A stretch of 64,000 bases of DNA from Ischnura elegans (Eukaryota; Arthropoda; Insecta; Odonata; Coenagrionidae). Location: contig NC_060249.1 of NCBI RefSeq assembly GCF_921293095.1, positions 85,261,907-85,325,906 of the forward strand, read 5' to 3'. Shown one piece after another: positions 21,476 through 34,325 of the stretch. The notes beneath the pieces were generated by a model. That model saw only the letters and a list, made by a program, of their open reading frames with translations, was not told where the DNA came from and did not search any database. Both the position numbers and the translations under genes were made by a program. Position 1 is the stretch's first letter; the number at the start of each line of letters is the position of its first letter.

Positions 21476-23269
21476 AGTTATTATAGCATCCTGAGGGAAA
21501 GAAAACCTGAGTTACGTAGGCATGGGGTTGAGGAAAAATAAAAATTAAGGAATCTCGAGTAAATATTTAAGCAGAGGATATCCGATGCCTCCCATGTCAG
21601 TTATAAAACCTGTGCTGAACTTGAACGGCAGTATTTTGGTTTCCACTTCGGTAAGATAACTAATAATATTGATTTTAATTTAATAATCATTTATTTATGA
21701 TAAAGTTCATCAAATTCAATATAGGTCCACATCAATCTTTTTTTCATCACAATATAACTGTAATATGGGGTGAAAAGAAAAGATTTATCAGGTTAGAAAT
21801 GTATATTTCAGTCCTATGAGACTTAACCCTTTGCGATCCAACGTCAAGGCTAACTCGACAGGCCTAGTGCTAGCTTCAGATCCAACAAGTTCAGCTCGAC
21901 ATCACAATGCACTGCGATTATACAAGGGCTCAAGGGATTATACATTATTTCAAGAGATATAACATATCGAAAATTTTATAAGAATCATCTCTTTCATAGA
22001 ACATGGATAATATTAAAACCAGTGAATTTTTAATTTAAACAATAAAATTAGAACATTTAGAGGGAATCCATCCAGTAAACTATTTCTTTTTTCCTAAAAA
22101 TTATTTTGAAAAATATGCTTTAATAACAAAACGGACCAGAAAAGTTAATGAGATGATATGTGCCTCATATACATCCACGAATTTATATTTTTAAAGCATT
22201 TAGAATATTCATTCATTGCAACTGTTCATTTTCCGTGGGGTGAACTGGTAATTGATAATTCCTTGTTCGCTTAAAGGAGATTAGTGTTATGGAGGATAGG
22301 TAGAGACGTGAGAGGAAGAGCGGTATAGTCAGGAAAGGAGAGGTTATAATTGTTTAGGCTTTTAAAGGGGCTTGCGGAGAGGTGGTGAGAAGGATAAATG
22401 GCAAAACAATTTTTATCCAAACAAACGACCCTGACTACATGCTCTCCGAGTTATTTACATATCCAATGAAGGGCTTATGATTTCTTTTTATGATAATACT
22501 GCTGCATATCACTCATTTACAAATCAATTCAATTAAATCACTTCAACATAAATACACTTCTACCTTAGGACTCTTGCACGGGAACTCAATTTGACTTATC
22601 CCGTCTTAGCTATATACTTGAAAAAAAACATTAAAAGCTAACCATGACAACCGGTTCTTTGATAATAGACTTTCACTTATTAAATCTGCGAAACTCCGCG
22701 TCTTTAGCTTTTGCTAGGAATGTACAGCCAGTGGTAACAATCAGAACATAAAAAGGGTGTAATATCCCGAGAATATACGACATTGTATATCATTCTTTCA
22801 GGGATTTTATAGTTGACTAATACACGGTATCGTAGTTCATTGAAAGAATTCTGTTGATGGAAGCGAGAGATAAATATCGGCGAAAACAAACCTTTCCCAT
22901 TCTGCCATTCTCTCGAAACATTGAAGAAAGAAAATTTAGAACTCACCGCCCACTTGTCATGACTCAGTGACGTAATTACTTCTCAGGTTCATGTAGCCTT
23001 TTATTCAGGGAGAACTTTATATTAAAGAAAGGAAAAAATCACTAGTTTGTAAAACATAACAAACCACGCGAAGTTCATGAACAAGGCCGAGAAATATGTT
23101 AGAGGCAATATCTCGCTCGGAATGAGTTTACGACGCCATCACCTTATCTGAAAAGGGTTTAGGCCGTCCATATTAAGCTGCAAACAGCACGAGAAGTAGA
23201 ATACGGTTCGAAACTAGGAAAAATGTGTTCGTTTTTATCTTTCAAAAGATATCACAATCGAATATAGAG
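21476..23269. other. AT-rich sequence; possible half piggyBac-like end
   Basis: No gene seen. TTAACCCTTTGCGATCC near 21830 looks like a TTAA plus CCC terminus, but I found no matching right end. The 80-residue minus ORF at 22704-22946 is unrecognised. Confidence 0.35.
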
Positions 23270-23990
23270 TGAAATTGTATCATCATCATCATAGCCAACA
23301 ATCCTAAGATTGGTTTGACGCAGCTCTCTCCTATCCACTAATCTCTTCATAGCTACATATTTCTTCTCTTTTACATCCTTTATTACCTGTCCTATATAAC
23401 TCATTCGGGGCCGTCCCTTGCCCTTTTTCCCTTCCACTAGTCCTTCAACGATTGTCTTCATCAGGCAATCGTGCCTCAAAATTTGGTCAACTATTGTAAG
23501 TTGTCCCTTCTTCTGCATAAGGTTTTTAGGAGGTTTCTCTTTTCTCCCACTCTTCTTAGCACTTCCTCGTTACTCACACGGTCAATCCATTTTATCTTCA
23601 TCATTCTTCGGTAGCACCACATTTCGAATGCTTCCACTCTTGACTTCTCTGCTGCTGTCAACGTCCAAGCCTCGCTTCCATAGAGACCCATACTCCATAT
23701 GTAGCATCTGAAAGAATTGTTTCCTTACTTCTATGCTGGTATGCTGGTAAGCTGTAAGAAGATTCTTCTTTTTGTAAAAAGCCCTCTTCGCCTGCGCTAT
23801 TCTACGGTGTATTTCTTTCTTGATCCGTCCATCGCTGGTAATTCGGCTTCCCAGGTAAGAAAACTCGTTCACCTCTTCAAGCTTATGCTTTCCTAGGTTG
23901 ATGTTTGTTTTAGCCTCCTCTCTTTTGCTGCAAACTAATATCTTAGTCTTCTTTTTGTTGAAGATTTTGAAGAAGATTTTGATGAAGATT
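23270..23990 (-). pseudogene. LINE reverse-transcriptase C-terminal remnant
   Basis: On the minus strand three consecutive frames encode the region after the RT catalytic core of a non-LTR element, probably RTE-like. From 23980 down: KTKILVCSKREEAKTNI and FSYLGSRITSDGRIKKEI; then YGSEAWTLTAAEKSRVEAF and RRVGEKRNLLKT; then RHDCLMKTIVEGLVEGKKG. Frame changes near 23690 and 23515 break it. The FADD core and everything upstream are missing, so it is 5' truncated. The 3' end carries a GATGATGATGATAC trimer tail at 23279-23292, common at RTE-type 3' ends. Confidence 0.85.
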
Positions 23991-23999
23991 GATATAAAA

Positions 24000-24450
24000 T
24001 TGTATAAAAAGCCCATTTACTGTGAATGTCGCGGGCACAAGAATTTGGTGATTGATGAAAAGAATCGATACTGGTATGAAACGATGGTGAGAGCGTAAGG
24101 ATTTGCCCTTTTGACCAGGAAAAAGGAGTCGTGGGGCCGATGGGAGATGCGTCGGAGAGTAGAGGAGATCCGATACGAAATAAGTGATGAGGAAATAGAG
24201 CATAGGGCTAGGGGAGGGTGGTTGGGGGAATGGGGAAGGGTGGGAGGGAGTTGAGGGTTTAAATAATTGAAGGGGAAGGGGCAATGAGTGAAAGCGGGGG
24301 ATGTGCTCGGCCCCTGGGGAGTGGGCGCCACTATTTCGGGAGGGGGAGGAGTTTGCGGTCAGCTATGCTGTTTGGCGCCACCCACCTCAGATTGGATAGA
24401 CGGAGGCGATTCCTGAGACCAAGACTCAAGTTTGATGAGGTCCGGCCTAA
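24000..24450. other. GC-rich, purine-biased block
   Basis: Rich in GGGGGA and GGGAAGG runs, open in several frames on both strands (24017-24331 minus, 24284-24595 plus) with low-complexity peptides. No gene is called. Confidence 0.45.
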
Positions 24451-25788
24451 CTTGGATTTGTACGTACAGTGGGAACGGAACCTCATTTTTTTCTTCGTCT
24501 TCTTGATTGAAATATGCAAATTACAGGCTCATAGAAAAATACATTTAAATGCTAAAAGAAGTAAACAAATTTTCAATACGATGTTATTTTGGTAATACTT
24601 CTTCATAGCCCTCTTTACTTCAAACGTATTAAAATAGGGAATTTAAATCGGTATTTTCGATAAAAATATAAAATAGCATTTTCCGAAAATTAATATTAAA
24701 TTTTAATGTGGTCAATAGCTATCAGCTAACGAATAAGCGTTAAGAAAACACGATCATTTGAAATCATTGATGTTGTAGTTTTCCTTTTTCAATTCCAATA
24801 GAAGTGAAGAGCGTTAAGTTTTTATCATGAGAAAGTTCCACATTCTTCTTTATTGAAAAAACGAAATTATAGTCTAAAAGCCAAAAAATATTGGTATGAA
24901 GAATGGCACTAATAATTTAGAACGTGATATTTTTTCATCGATGACATAAGTTCTCCGATGAGGAATCTGGATGAAATGACGACATTGTGACAAAAGTAGA
25001 AACATTCCACGGGCTTTTAAGCATTTATCATTCATCATACCAGCATCATATCAGTTTCAGCCATTTATTTTCATCAACAGGAGTCTTTATGATGGATATT
25101 TCGCAGCTATATCTCCTCAAATTTCTAACTGTATAGAAGGTGGACCTATGCATGACACCGAAGGTCAATACATGATTTTATGCATGAAAGTTGGATATAT
25201 ATATTGTGCTTTTAGAGTTTTACTATAATATACGAGTGTAAAAAAGGAGATTAGAGTCTTAAATTTCTAATTCATAGATATTAAAGGTTAATTTTTTTTT
25301 TACTATTTTTCAGTGAAAATTACTTTCCCACCCATTAAGATTAGTGAAGAAATTTTCACGGTTTATGGGATTATATTATTATAATAAAATTTTAAATCAA
25401 CAATGGGTTTGGCAGTATTTTTCGCAGAAATAGTTGGAGTAGAATATAACAATATATAATTCAGCTATTATGTTAATCTTAGGCATTCTTCTATAATTTG
25501 ACATTTAAAATGAGAAAGGCACATCCAGCTTGCATTCTCATCGATGGATTCTCTAAGATGATGGGAAATAAAATTAAACAATATAATTTTCAAAGAAATA
25601 TCACTCTCTTTTTACTAAAAAAAAAAGGCAATATTTCATCTCAATGAAATTACAGCCGTCCATTCAAATTTTGGAGAGGAGTATATGGATCGTGAATAAG
25701 GGGAGAGCTATTTCACCTCGCGCTGGTGTGGACGTTACATTTTTCGGGAGAAATGTCTCTCGCTCCAACACGAGTTTCTACTTACACG
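24451..25788. other. AT-rich sequence, nothing recognised
   Basis: No gene or structured element seen. Confidence 0.4.
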
Positions 25789-26445
25789 AGTTGGCTAAAA
25801 ATAACATTTTCATTCGTCCACGTCCATTCTTTTTCCCTCAGTCGGAATTTTTAAAACCATTTCGGTGGAAAAGCGGACACTGTTGCTGTGGGCCACATGA
25901 GTGTCACTAATGATATATATTTATATTTTCGTGTTCCTACATTAAAAAATCCGTAAATAAACAGGTTCTCTACTTGATAAGAATTATTTAAACGTTCAAT
26001 ACAGCTGTTGAAGGTGAGGGCTGAAAGTGCGGTGCGCTATGAGATCAGCGATGGATTATAATTCAGATAGCGCTGCATGATACTTGTCCAGGTTAGAGCC
26101 CATCGCCTTAATATTTACTACCCAGTTGACTAAAGCTAACATTTTTATTCGTACACTTCTAGTCATTTTTCCTCAGCCAGAATTTTTAAAACTAGGTCGG
26201 TGAAAAAACGGACAAAAATGCTCTGGGTCACATCAAGGTCACTCAGGGCATACATTTATATTAACATTTTCTTAAATTAAAAAATTCTGTGAAGGATAAA
26301 AACTCAACAAACATTCAATATAGTTGTTCTTAGAGAAGTCTCAAAGCTTGCTGCGGTGTGTGATCAGTGATGGATTACAAATCAAATAGGGCTCCACGAT
26401 ACTTGCCCAGATTCAATTCCATCGACTTAATATTTACAATATATG
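25789..26445 (+). repeat. Diverged tandem pair, unit ~335 bp
   Basis: Unit 1 (25789-26123) and unit 2 (26124-about 26445) align end to end. Both have an AACATTTT(C/T)ATTCGT block, CCTCAG, GGAATTTTTAAAAC-like sequence, CGGTGG/CGGTGA then CGGAC, and late in the unit GATCAGCGATGGATTA against GATCAGTGATGGATTA. Substantial divergence implies an old duplication or a relic of a satellite. Confidence 0.75.
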
Positions 26446-26504
26446 GAATTTATCTATCCTCACTTAAATTTTTAGGAAGCGTGGTACCTAATGTGTTGGT
26501 GAAA

Positions 26505-26615
26505 GCAGGCTCCGGGGAAAGAAACGAGACTTCTCTACACTGAATGTGTGAAGTTCACCCGCCTATGGCTAAGTCTGGGGTTAGCTCTACGTGACCTATC
26601 GAAACCAGCAGGCGA
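26505..26615. repeat. Short dispersed repeat, copy 2
   Basis: A diverged relative of 15770-15895: both have a TTCAC-C-CG, GGCTAAGTCT-GGGT-AG, TGACCTATC/TCACCTATC order. Confidence 0.5.
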
Positions 26616-28367
26616 ATGCAATCACTTGGTACAGTCAAAGATTAACTTCAGAAATGGCCGGGGAAGAAAAAAGTCGTGTATTCGAAAATGTTGACACTAT
26701 AGTAAAGTCGACCTATCAGGGTTTTTTATGAAGCTCGTCTCTACCGCTGAGCAAAAATGCACAGCGATAGGACAATTCTTTGCCCATATTGCGACAGCAC
26801 AAGTCTTTACCCATATTCGGCCATTGTGCTTCATAAGGTTACAATACCAGGAGAGATTAATTATTATATCCACCTGTTAATGGAAAATACTGGAAAGGGT
26901 TTCTGTCCTATTAATAACTTTACATCGATCATTTAGTTTTAGCGATTGGAGCCGCAAATCCAAGAATCAGAAATCCATTGAGCCGAGTTTGGAAAAAAAT
27001 ACTTTTTCTGCACACCTATAAAAGCCACTGAATATCCATCCACCACTACAATATTTATTCGTAGATATGTTATTTTATGAAACATGCATAGAAAACATAT
27101 TCAATTAAGTTCTCTAGAAGCTCCATACATATTATGTAAAAAGTGCTCATCCTGAATTTCTGCCATGTGGACTTGCGCCGTGTTGGAAATGATGCCTTCA
27201 ACTACGACTGCCTACCTGCGCAAGACTCTCGGTGGAATGAACTGTGTGCTATTAATGTCGCTATGGTTAGAGATGGGCTTTTTTGTGGTTGTCTTATTAT
27301 AAATCTTTGAATGGATTATGCGGCACCTGTTAGTATTGTATAAGGAGAACCGTTTCAAATAGAAATACATAGAAGAATAAATAGATCTAGTGCTATCATT
27401 ATCCGCTTTAATAAAATAAAAGACCACATTTATTGTCGACTCAATATATTTGCCCTTAAAATGAAACAATCAGGAAAATAGAAATATGTGCTCTGGTTTG
27501 ATCGCAGGTGAACAAGTAAAATTGAAATTAGTTCTTGGAAACTCAAATATATTTTTTATTCCATCCCATTTATCATTTATTTGAATAAACTCAAATGAAA
27601 TTCCATGAGAAAGAGTTACTGGAAATATCAACGGCAAAAATGCGGCACCAGCGCGATTGGATATGACGGTCCAATTAAATTCAACCGTCATCATAGGTTC
27701 GAAGTGCTAATCCCTATATCCAATCTTATATATACTCTCCAATCGAGTATCATATGATAAAACCAGTTATACCGTGCAATTAATTGCTACCGATATGCCA
27801 TTTAAGAATAGACTGGTTATTACGCCATCAGGCAATTAAAGGAGAAAAAATTAACAGGGCGGTTAAAATCCTGAGTATGTTTCCAAATTATACTTTTCAC
27901 ACAATTGGTACGGTAACACTACTAGCATTTTTAATAATATTAAGCGGGTTTTGATAAGGCTTTCAATGTGTATATTACATTACGCTCCAAATATTTAGTG
28001 AAAACTCGTGCAAGCATGCTTTTGGGTTCCTCCAAAGTTTCACTTCATCTTGAATCCAAAGAACCTTTTGGTGTCTGAAGTTTACTGTATTGCTGTTACA
28101 TTTCGTACGGCATTTTGTGCTACCGAAAGTATTGCTGGGCGGGGTTTATAATGAGGTTCGAACGCGCTCAATTTGTTCCGTCTTACTAGGCTTTCCTATC
28201 AACATACATTTATAACAAAGGACAAAAAATTAATTATCTTAAATTTGTTGATTCCCGCAAATATGGCAATAAATTACGAGAGAATTCGTTTGGACCTCGG
28301 AATTTAATATCAAGTTTCATTGTAATATGAGGACTAATTACTTATAAAAATTTGATACTGCTATCAA
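26616..28367. other. AT-rich sequence, nothing recognised
   Basis: Minus-strand ORFs of 85 and 74 residues (27212-27469, 27470-27694) have no motif I recognise and no splice context. Confidence 0.4.
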
Positions 28368-28664
28368 ATTGCAAATTGCGATTAAATATGAAGACTAAAA
28401 TCGAAATAAATATATTTTCGTGGCTTGAAAAGGTTATTCTGTGCAATATTAGTATGATTAATCCGTTAGGAACCAGGAATCAAAAACAACTCTCAATATA
28501 TGAATATTGTTTTACATGGAATCGCTACGCAATGTCTGCTCAATAAACCTTAAACTCTGTATGCATGCTATTGTATCTGAACTGCCGTGGGGCACAGCAA
28601 TCAACTGGGCTATTCATTAATACGATTTCTGTGGGTGTGGGTCAATTATTGGGAAAATTCTCAG
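28368..28664 (+). repeat. ~300-bp dispersed repeat, copy 2
   Basis: The partner of 10913-11212, here on the plus strand. The 64-residue ORF at 28352-28546 falls in the repeat and is not conserved as an ORF in the other copy. Confidence 0.75.
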
Positions 28665-31042
28665 GATTGTTTAGCATTAAATGAGCAGTTTTTTTCACTC
28701 TTTCATTGATAAATTGTCTTATTGGGTATTTAATGTAATTTCCATTAGGATATGTGATAATCTATTGAATTGCAATCAATGGAGTGTTTAGCAAACTGTC
28801 GTTAATGCGATGAGGTGTATCCATTGCATTGCAAATCAGAGAAATACTCCTAAAATATTTAGATATAAACATCCAATTTATTGTACCTATGTATTTCCTC
28901 AAAAAATATGGATAAAGCAAAAATAGCTGAATGGCAATTAACTGTGTGAAAGTTCCTTCGTTCTGAAAATATAAAATTATGCGTCAAATTTTAAATTTTC
29001 GTATGGTAAAATTATGTAAATCGTGTCGCTATTAAATCAGACGCAAGTGATACATAAATAATCTATTGTTTCCACTATATATCCAAAGTAATATTTTAGT
29101 CAAGCTAACCTATTCTTATAATTAGTGTGAATAAATCATCACTTTGATATTTTTTGGAGTGTATGATTCGAGGTACAAAAATAATATTACTAATAGTAAT
29201 TTTAAATTAATAAGCTTCAGCTGTAAGAGATTGCCTCGTTATTCATATTTATCACCCTAATTGGTGCCCTCAGTGCACAATTCATGATCATTTTAACTTT
29301 ATCCCCATTCCGAGGCTGTGATCACTACTTTGCTCGATATTATGGATCTCAGCTGCAGGACGTCTTCCAATTAGGAATTGGAAACTTGGCATGGTTAGAG
29401 CAGCCTCATAAATTGATTTCGGTATCGCTTCGCCCGGCGACCATAGGCAGTGTTCCCATGACAACCGAAACAATGCCGCTACCCTCCGCTCCCCAACCCT
29501 CTCTCTTTCTCCTTTGACGAATGACGGCTGAGAGGAAATGTTGTGTAGTAGGTATATAACTTCTCACGGGTCGATCCTTAGTTTTTACTTAGATTTAGAG
29601 GCTTTTATTCCATTTCGATTTCTGCTACCATCTAATAATTAAAAAATAAAATCGTATTTTAAGTCTCACAAATGTTGTGTAGGGAAAATCGATCCATGAA
29701 ATGTCACCGACCACTAGCATTAATTTATGTATTCAAAAATTGCTATCAGGTGCGAAAAGGTTCACTCGTAGAGAGCAATATGGACTCAAAAACACAAATT
29801 TCTTACTAGATTACTATCGTATTACGTACTAATTATATATTATATATATGAACTAGAATTCATCCCATAGTTATGAAAATATATCGCGTTTCTAGTTGTA
29901 TTCTCACTCCATGATGTTTTATTTTACGAGAGTGAGATGCATGAAAAAAATTATAACGGGATATTCTAAGAATTAAAGGAATTCTATCGTCGCAATCACC
30001 TTTGACCTTTTGAAGTAGAATTGAATGAATTTTCATTTTTATTGGAATTCTTCATCCAAAGATAGCGTACAGAACAAAAATTAATATTAAATTATTTTAA
30101 TTAAATTCAATATCGTCAGTATTAAAAATTAAAGTATGATATTTTCAAGTGTACGAATTGAAAAAATTACGAGAAAAAATGGGTAAATAGCAATATAATT
30201 TATAATTTTTGATCCTTTCTAATTTTAGAGGAACAAAAAAAATCTGTAAATATGGATTTGACACAATCGGAAAGAATATTAATTAACAGGAAAAGAAGGT
30301 TTACGACCTATAACACCTTTACAATGGAATAAATAAATTATCTGGTACTGTTCTACGGTCGGAATCACATTTTATTTTTTGGGATAAAAATAAATGTAAC
30401 TCTAGGCAATGTAAATGAGTTTTTAAACATTATCCCTGAAATGCACCCAACAGGTTGTCTTCTAGATTTGGTCTTGATCCATGTAAGGCTAATAATTTAC
30501 ATTAATAGGTGGAATTTAGTATTTTCCCTTACACTAATAGATAAATTGTACGCAAATAATGAAATTAAAATTTGAAGGTGAAGTTCATCATTGGGTCCTT
30601 AAACTTCATTTTGACTCCAATTTTAGACCTTCAGTCGAAAACCGATCGAGAAATCGAAGAATCCAGGCTACCTACAACCAGCGGTGAATCTTAAGATTTA
30701 TCTGAGAGACTAGGAATACACTTATTTACTTCAGTGAAGTGGAAGGAGTGGTAGAGGTCTGTGCTAAAACAGTTCGACAAAGATACAAGTAAGATTAAGA
30801 TACCTATATAAGATGATATCGAAGACAAGATACGCTACATGGGTATATAGACTGCCTTACAAAAAAAGGAATTTCAACGCCCACTATCCTTAGGGTCGAG
30901 AAGAAGATGAGAAAATTGAGGACGGATTAAAGAGTAAAGATGGCATGTGAATTGAAATATGCGCTCTTTATTTCACGCATGTTGTCATTAAGTATGCGGA
31001 CTATTTTTAGGGGCCAATGGGCTAGGATAACCGCTAAGATTC
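28665..31042. other. AT-rich sequence, nothing recognised
   Basis: A modestly richer stretch at 29284-29520 is open on both strands without recognisable motifs. The remainder is A/T-rich. Confidence 0.4.
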
Positions 31043-31046
31043 TTAA

Positions 31047-31270
31047 CCCATTCTAGCCCAAAGCTTCTTCTGGGAGAAATTAAATTTATAGTCTTCTCAT
31101 TTTAGAAAATCAAACATTTTCTACTAAATCATAATTTTTGTGGCAGCTACATATTTCGCCATTAAACTTTTAAAGCAAAAATGAACACGCAGTTTCATTC
31201 CCTCCTGATTAGAGCTGAAAATTTGTAAATTTTTTGATGTTACTAAGAAGCAACATTGGGTCATAATGGG
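31047..31270. mobile_element. piggyBac-type MITE with TTAA duplication
   Basis: TTAA at 31043-31046 and at 31271-31274 bracket a 224-bp element. It starts CCCATTCTAGCCCAAAGCTT and ends with the near complement of CCCATTATGACCCAATGTTG, giving TIRs of about 28 bp. CCC/GGG ends plus a TTAA duplication are diagnostic of piggyBac transposition. There is no transposase, so it is non-autonomous. Confidence 0.88.
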
Positions 31271-31604
31271 TTAAATCTTCGCCAACGATCATCACCACCT
31301 TTATAGTGTACACTCCAGAGCTCCCCCTTCGCACCCACCCACAGCAGGGTTGAGCGAAAAAATGTCCTATTGCTTTTCCCATCGTCCCCGTACGCGCATT
31401 AGTTCCGCCGCCAAATAAAACCATGCTCCAACCCTCTTCCCCACCCTTATGATATTTTCCCTTTTATCCAGGTCTCACATAAGCACTCTCACACCTCAAT
31501 ATTGTAGCGACCGTTTCACTTCCTTTTTCCACCCTCTTTCTTTAGCAACCCCCTTATTTTCACCACGAACACATGGAGCATGTGAGAGGGCCCTCACTTC
31601 CATG
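31271..31604. other. GC-rich pyrimidine-biased sequence
   Basis: C/T-rich, probably part of the dispersed repeat that follows. No gene. Confidence 0.35.
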
Positions 31605-31870
31605 CATGCATCCCCTCATCTTTTTTAATAATCCGCAAGAGCGCAGTCCTTTGTTGTGCGACATTACGCCCGCTACCCTCCCTCGCCCTGTCAACCTGCT
31701 CCCGGTAAACTCTCCCCCACTCACATGTCATAACAACTCTCTTCCCCTTCATGCGTTGCATCTGCTACTAAGGCTGCCACCCCCATCCACCTCTCTCTAT
31801 ATATCTCTCAATCTAACCCCTTCTACTCTCTCCCCACTCAAACACTCATTGAACCATTAATTACCCACGA
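31605..31870 (+). repeat. GC-rich dispersed repeat, copy 1
   Basis: It aligns with 33685-33900. Both read AATAATCCGCAAGAGCGCAG / AATGATCCACAAGAGTGCAG, then CCCTGTCAACCT, GCTACT(A/G)A, CTGCCACCCC, and end with CATTAATTA-CAC/GT-type sequence. The 95-residue ORF here is not preserved in the other copy, so the open frame is incidental. Confidence 0.75.
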
Positions 31871-32159
31871 TAATATGTACGCACTGGACTAGCTGAATTC
31901 TAACCGATATGAAGCTATCGGTATAGTATTTCAACAACTTCCATTCCTTCATAACACTGCAATCCTAATATCGGTGTGCTGTATCTCTCCATGCTGCCTT
32001 TTCTCTGCTTCTTCATGCCGTTCTTTATCTTCTTCAACTACTTATAGTGACTCTCTTTAAGGACTTTTCCTCCTATTTTCACTCCGTCGCATTCTTCGCG
32101 TAATCTCCGAATTCTATGACATAGGTTATCCACTAGATCCCTCTCTGGTGCATGATGCT
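31871..32159. other. No gene called; possible coding relic on minus strand
   Basis: A minus-strand stretch around 32055-32175 reads in one frame as a charged peptide (DLVDNLCHRIRRLREECDG, then VKIGGKVLKES). It could be a retrotransposon relic. Too short to assign. Confidence 0.3.
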
Positions 32160-32395
32160 CCAGTGTTCCCTTAATTATATTATTCTTCAATACAACTCCT
32201 CATTCCTCATATTTTCCATTGGAATTGAAGTAGGAGTTTACCGGGTGAAGACCGAACTGCTGCAACTCAACTGCTCAGCATCAACTAATGAGGAGCACTC
32301 CCTGAGAGAGGGATAAGCTACACAGGCGGGATTTAAACCCACGAACTTTGGGTTGGAAGCACCGTAAGTCACCGCCGGGGTAGATCGGTTCATTT
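32160..32395 (-). mobile_element. Probable tRNA-derived SINE
   Basis: On the minus strand CCCCGGCGGTGACTTACGG (A-box-like, near 32380) is followed by a B box and T-arm, GTGGGTTTAAATCCCGCC (near 32330), and a body extending towards 32160. The A box is atypical and the end is uncertain. Confidence 0.55.
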
Positions 32396-32765
32396 TCAAA
32401 AATCAATGCAAAACGTACAACTTCACTTATCATACCAACCTCTGAGAGGTCCCAATGGGTAATAAATTCATCGAAATGGTTTTAAATGCTATCAAATGTG
32501 ATCCCAAAATAGCAGCAGTATGGTTTCACTCGTATGCACGTGGCCTCTCTGATCTTTCCTGATATCACCAGAAAAGGAAAAATGCTCTCACTAAAAAATA
32601 TTTAAAGTCTTGGAAACTTGGTGGTGGTAGTGGAACCTAAAGATGTAAAGACTGAATAAGGTCCGAAAAGAGCTATAAAAAGAGCAGGAGAAGAAAGCAT
32701 CTGTTACGTACCATAATCCAGCGAAAGTTCCGGCGGATAATAACGTAAAAAGACAAAGTGCATGC

Positions 32766-32912
32766 ACACGAAATATTTTGGAGGGAAGACTTGAAGGAAA
32801 AGGTCCCAGAGAAAGACCGCGAGAAAATAATTTGGGGCAGATACAGGTAGACGAATATATGAGAGAACTGAAAGAACATCCTCTGGAAAGGTAAAAATGG
32901 AGAGCTGCATAA
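32766..32912 (+). pseudogene. LINE C-terminal fragment
   Basis: One frame reads RNILEGRLEGKGPRERPR, then LGQIQVDEYMRELKEHPLER, a stop, and KWRAA. This is the typical order of the last residues of craniofacial-type/RTE-like LINE ORFs (basic G-R-P-R linker, then W-R-A-A). Only about 50 residues survive. It is unrelated in frame or position to the SINE next to it. Confidence 0.65.
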
Positions 32913-33684
32913 TATCAATATTTTATTGGCAGTATTATGCATGAATGATTAAACACATCCAAAATGCATTCAAATCTCTTACCTTCCTTATCATACAAAT
33001 CTCTGATTGGGCTCAGTGAGTAAGAGATTCATCATAAAGTTTTTAAATTCTATCAACGCTAATACTTCATCTTAGACCACTACCGTCCTTTTTTAACCGG
33101 AGCCTATTTTTGCAATTTTTTCAAACTTTCCCCAATTTTGAATCCGCAGTCCTAGAAAAAAGATATTTTCTTATTGCAATATCTCTCTTCTTTTTTTATT
33201 TATAACAATCATACTTATAACCGTAAAACTGATAAATGTTTAAAAAGTCATTGAAGATTCAAGGAGCAAATTGATGCAAAAATTCAACCGAATCTGCGAT
33301 GAATAAATCAGCGAATTATGTGACAAGGACCACTATTTACCATTCCATACGTAATAGCCAAAACAGTTAACATCACTTCACTAGTATTTCCGTCATTATG
33401 CTTGAGGTCAACTAACGAATGCAGAGGCAGGGGAAATACCAAATTTCGTGTACTCCACTTAGAATTTAAATATCGCTTTGTGTGGGAAATTAATAAAAAA
33501 TGAATTGTGAAAGTTACCATTTGTAGTTCATATTTTATCGTGGAAATATCACATTTCCACTAATTGAAGCCTGTAACGATTTCATGCGGAAATGAAAAAT
33601 ATCAACAAAATATAAAAAGTCTTCATTTTAACACCTGCAGTTTTAAATATGAGCCAGAAACGGCAATATTATGCTTTAGCACCC
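32913..33684. other. AT-rich sequence, nothing recognised
   Basis: No feature supported. Confidence 0.4.
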
Positions 33685-33900
33685 TCTCATCTTAGTTAAC
33701 AATGATCCACAAGAGTGCAGCCCTTCATTGTGCTACAGAAGAGCCACCACCTTCCCACCCCTGTCAACCTCCCCATACTGAAACCCCTTCCTGGTCTCTC
33801 CCATACGATGCTTGCGCTACTGAAGACTGCCACCCCTCCTTCCCAACCCCTTCTGCTCTCCACCCAACTTCTACCCTTATTGAGTCATTAATTATTCACG
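33685..33900 (+). repeat. GC-rich dispersed repeat, copy 2
   Basis: The partner of 31605-31870. The 102-residue ORF at 33702-34010 overlaps it and is not conserved. Confidence 0.75.
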
Positions 33901-34169
33901 TGAAAACGTATATATCGGACGAGCTGGGAGACACTCTGCGATGTTGCCATTATTCCCGCCTCTCTTTCTACGTGAGATTCCTTTTCTCCCCCGACTCGGC
34001 ATTGTCATGACGACGTCCTTCTCTTCTTCCCTCTCTCTCCCACCCTTCTCTCTCGAAGCCTTCTAAAACGGCACCTTCCCTCCCCTTTCTTTGTCTCTCT
34101 CGCACGCTCGTTTCAAGACGAGCGCCTTTTCCGCGGTGCTATCAGCGAGCGTCTTGTGAGACTGCTCTC
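33901..34169. other. Pyrimidine-rich GC block
   Basis: CTCTCTCTCCCACCC-type sequence, with a short inverted pair CTCGTTTCAAGACGAG near 34108-34123. No gene. Confidence 0.4.
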
Positions 34170-34325
34170 TGCAGCGGTAGACGGAGTCTTGAGGGGGGAA
34201 ATAGGTTTGCCTCTCCGGGGATCAACGCCGCGCCGCCTCCCTAAAGCAGGCCGAACTCCAGTGCTCGTAGGCCAGATGCTCGCCTAGTATCAAGTTATTC
34301 ACAAAAACTTGAAAAGGATGCATTA
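34170..34325 (+). repeat. Dispersed repeat, copy 1 of a local pair
   Basis: It aligns with 35050-35200: AGACGG(A/T)G(T/C)CTT, TTTGCCTCTCCGGGGATCA against TTCGCCTCCCTTGGGGACCA, TCGCCT(A/G)GTAT, and GAAAAGGATGCA against AAAAAGGATGCA. Confidence 0.65.

Noticed and set aside
21830..21900. Second piggyBac-like element starting TTAACCCTTTGCG
   Set aside because: No matching right terminus with GGG TTAA could be found downstream.
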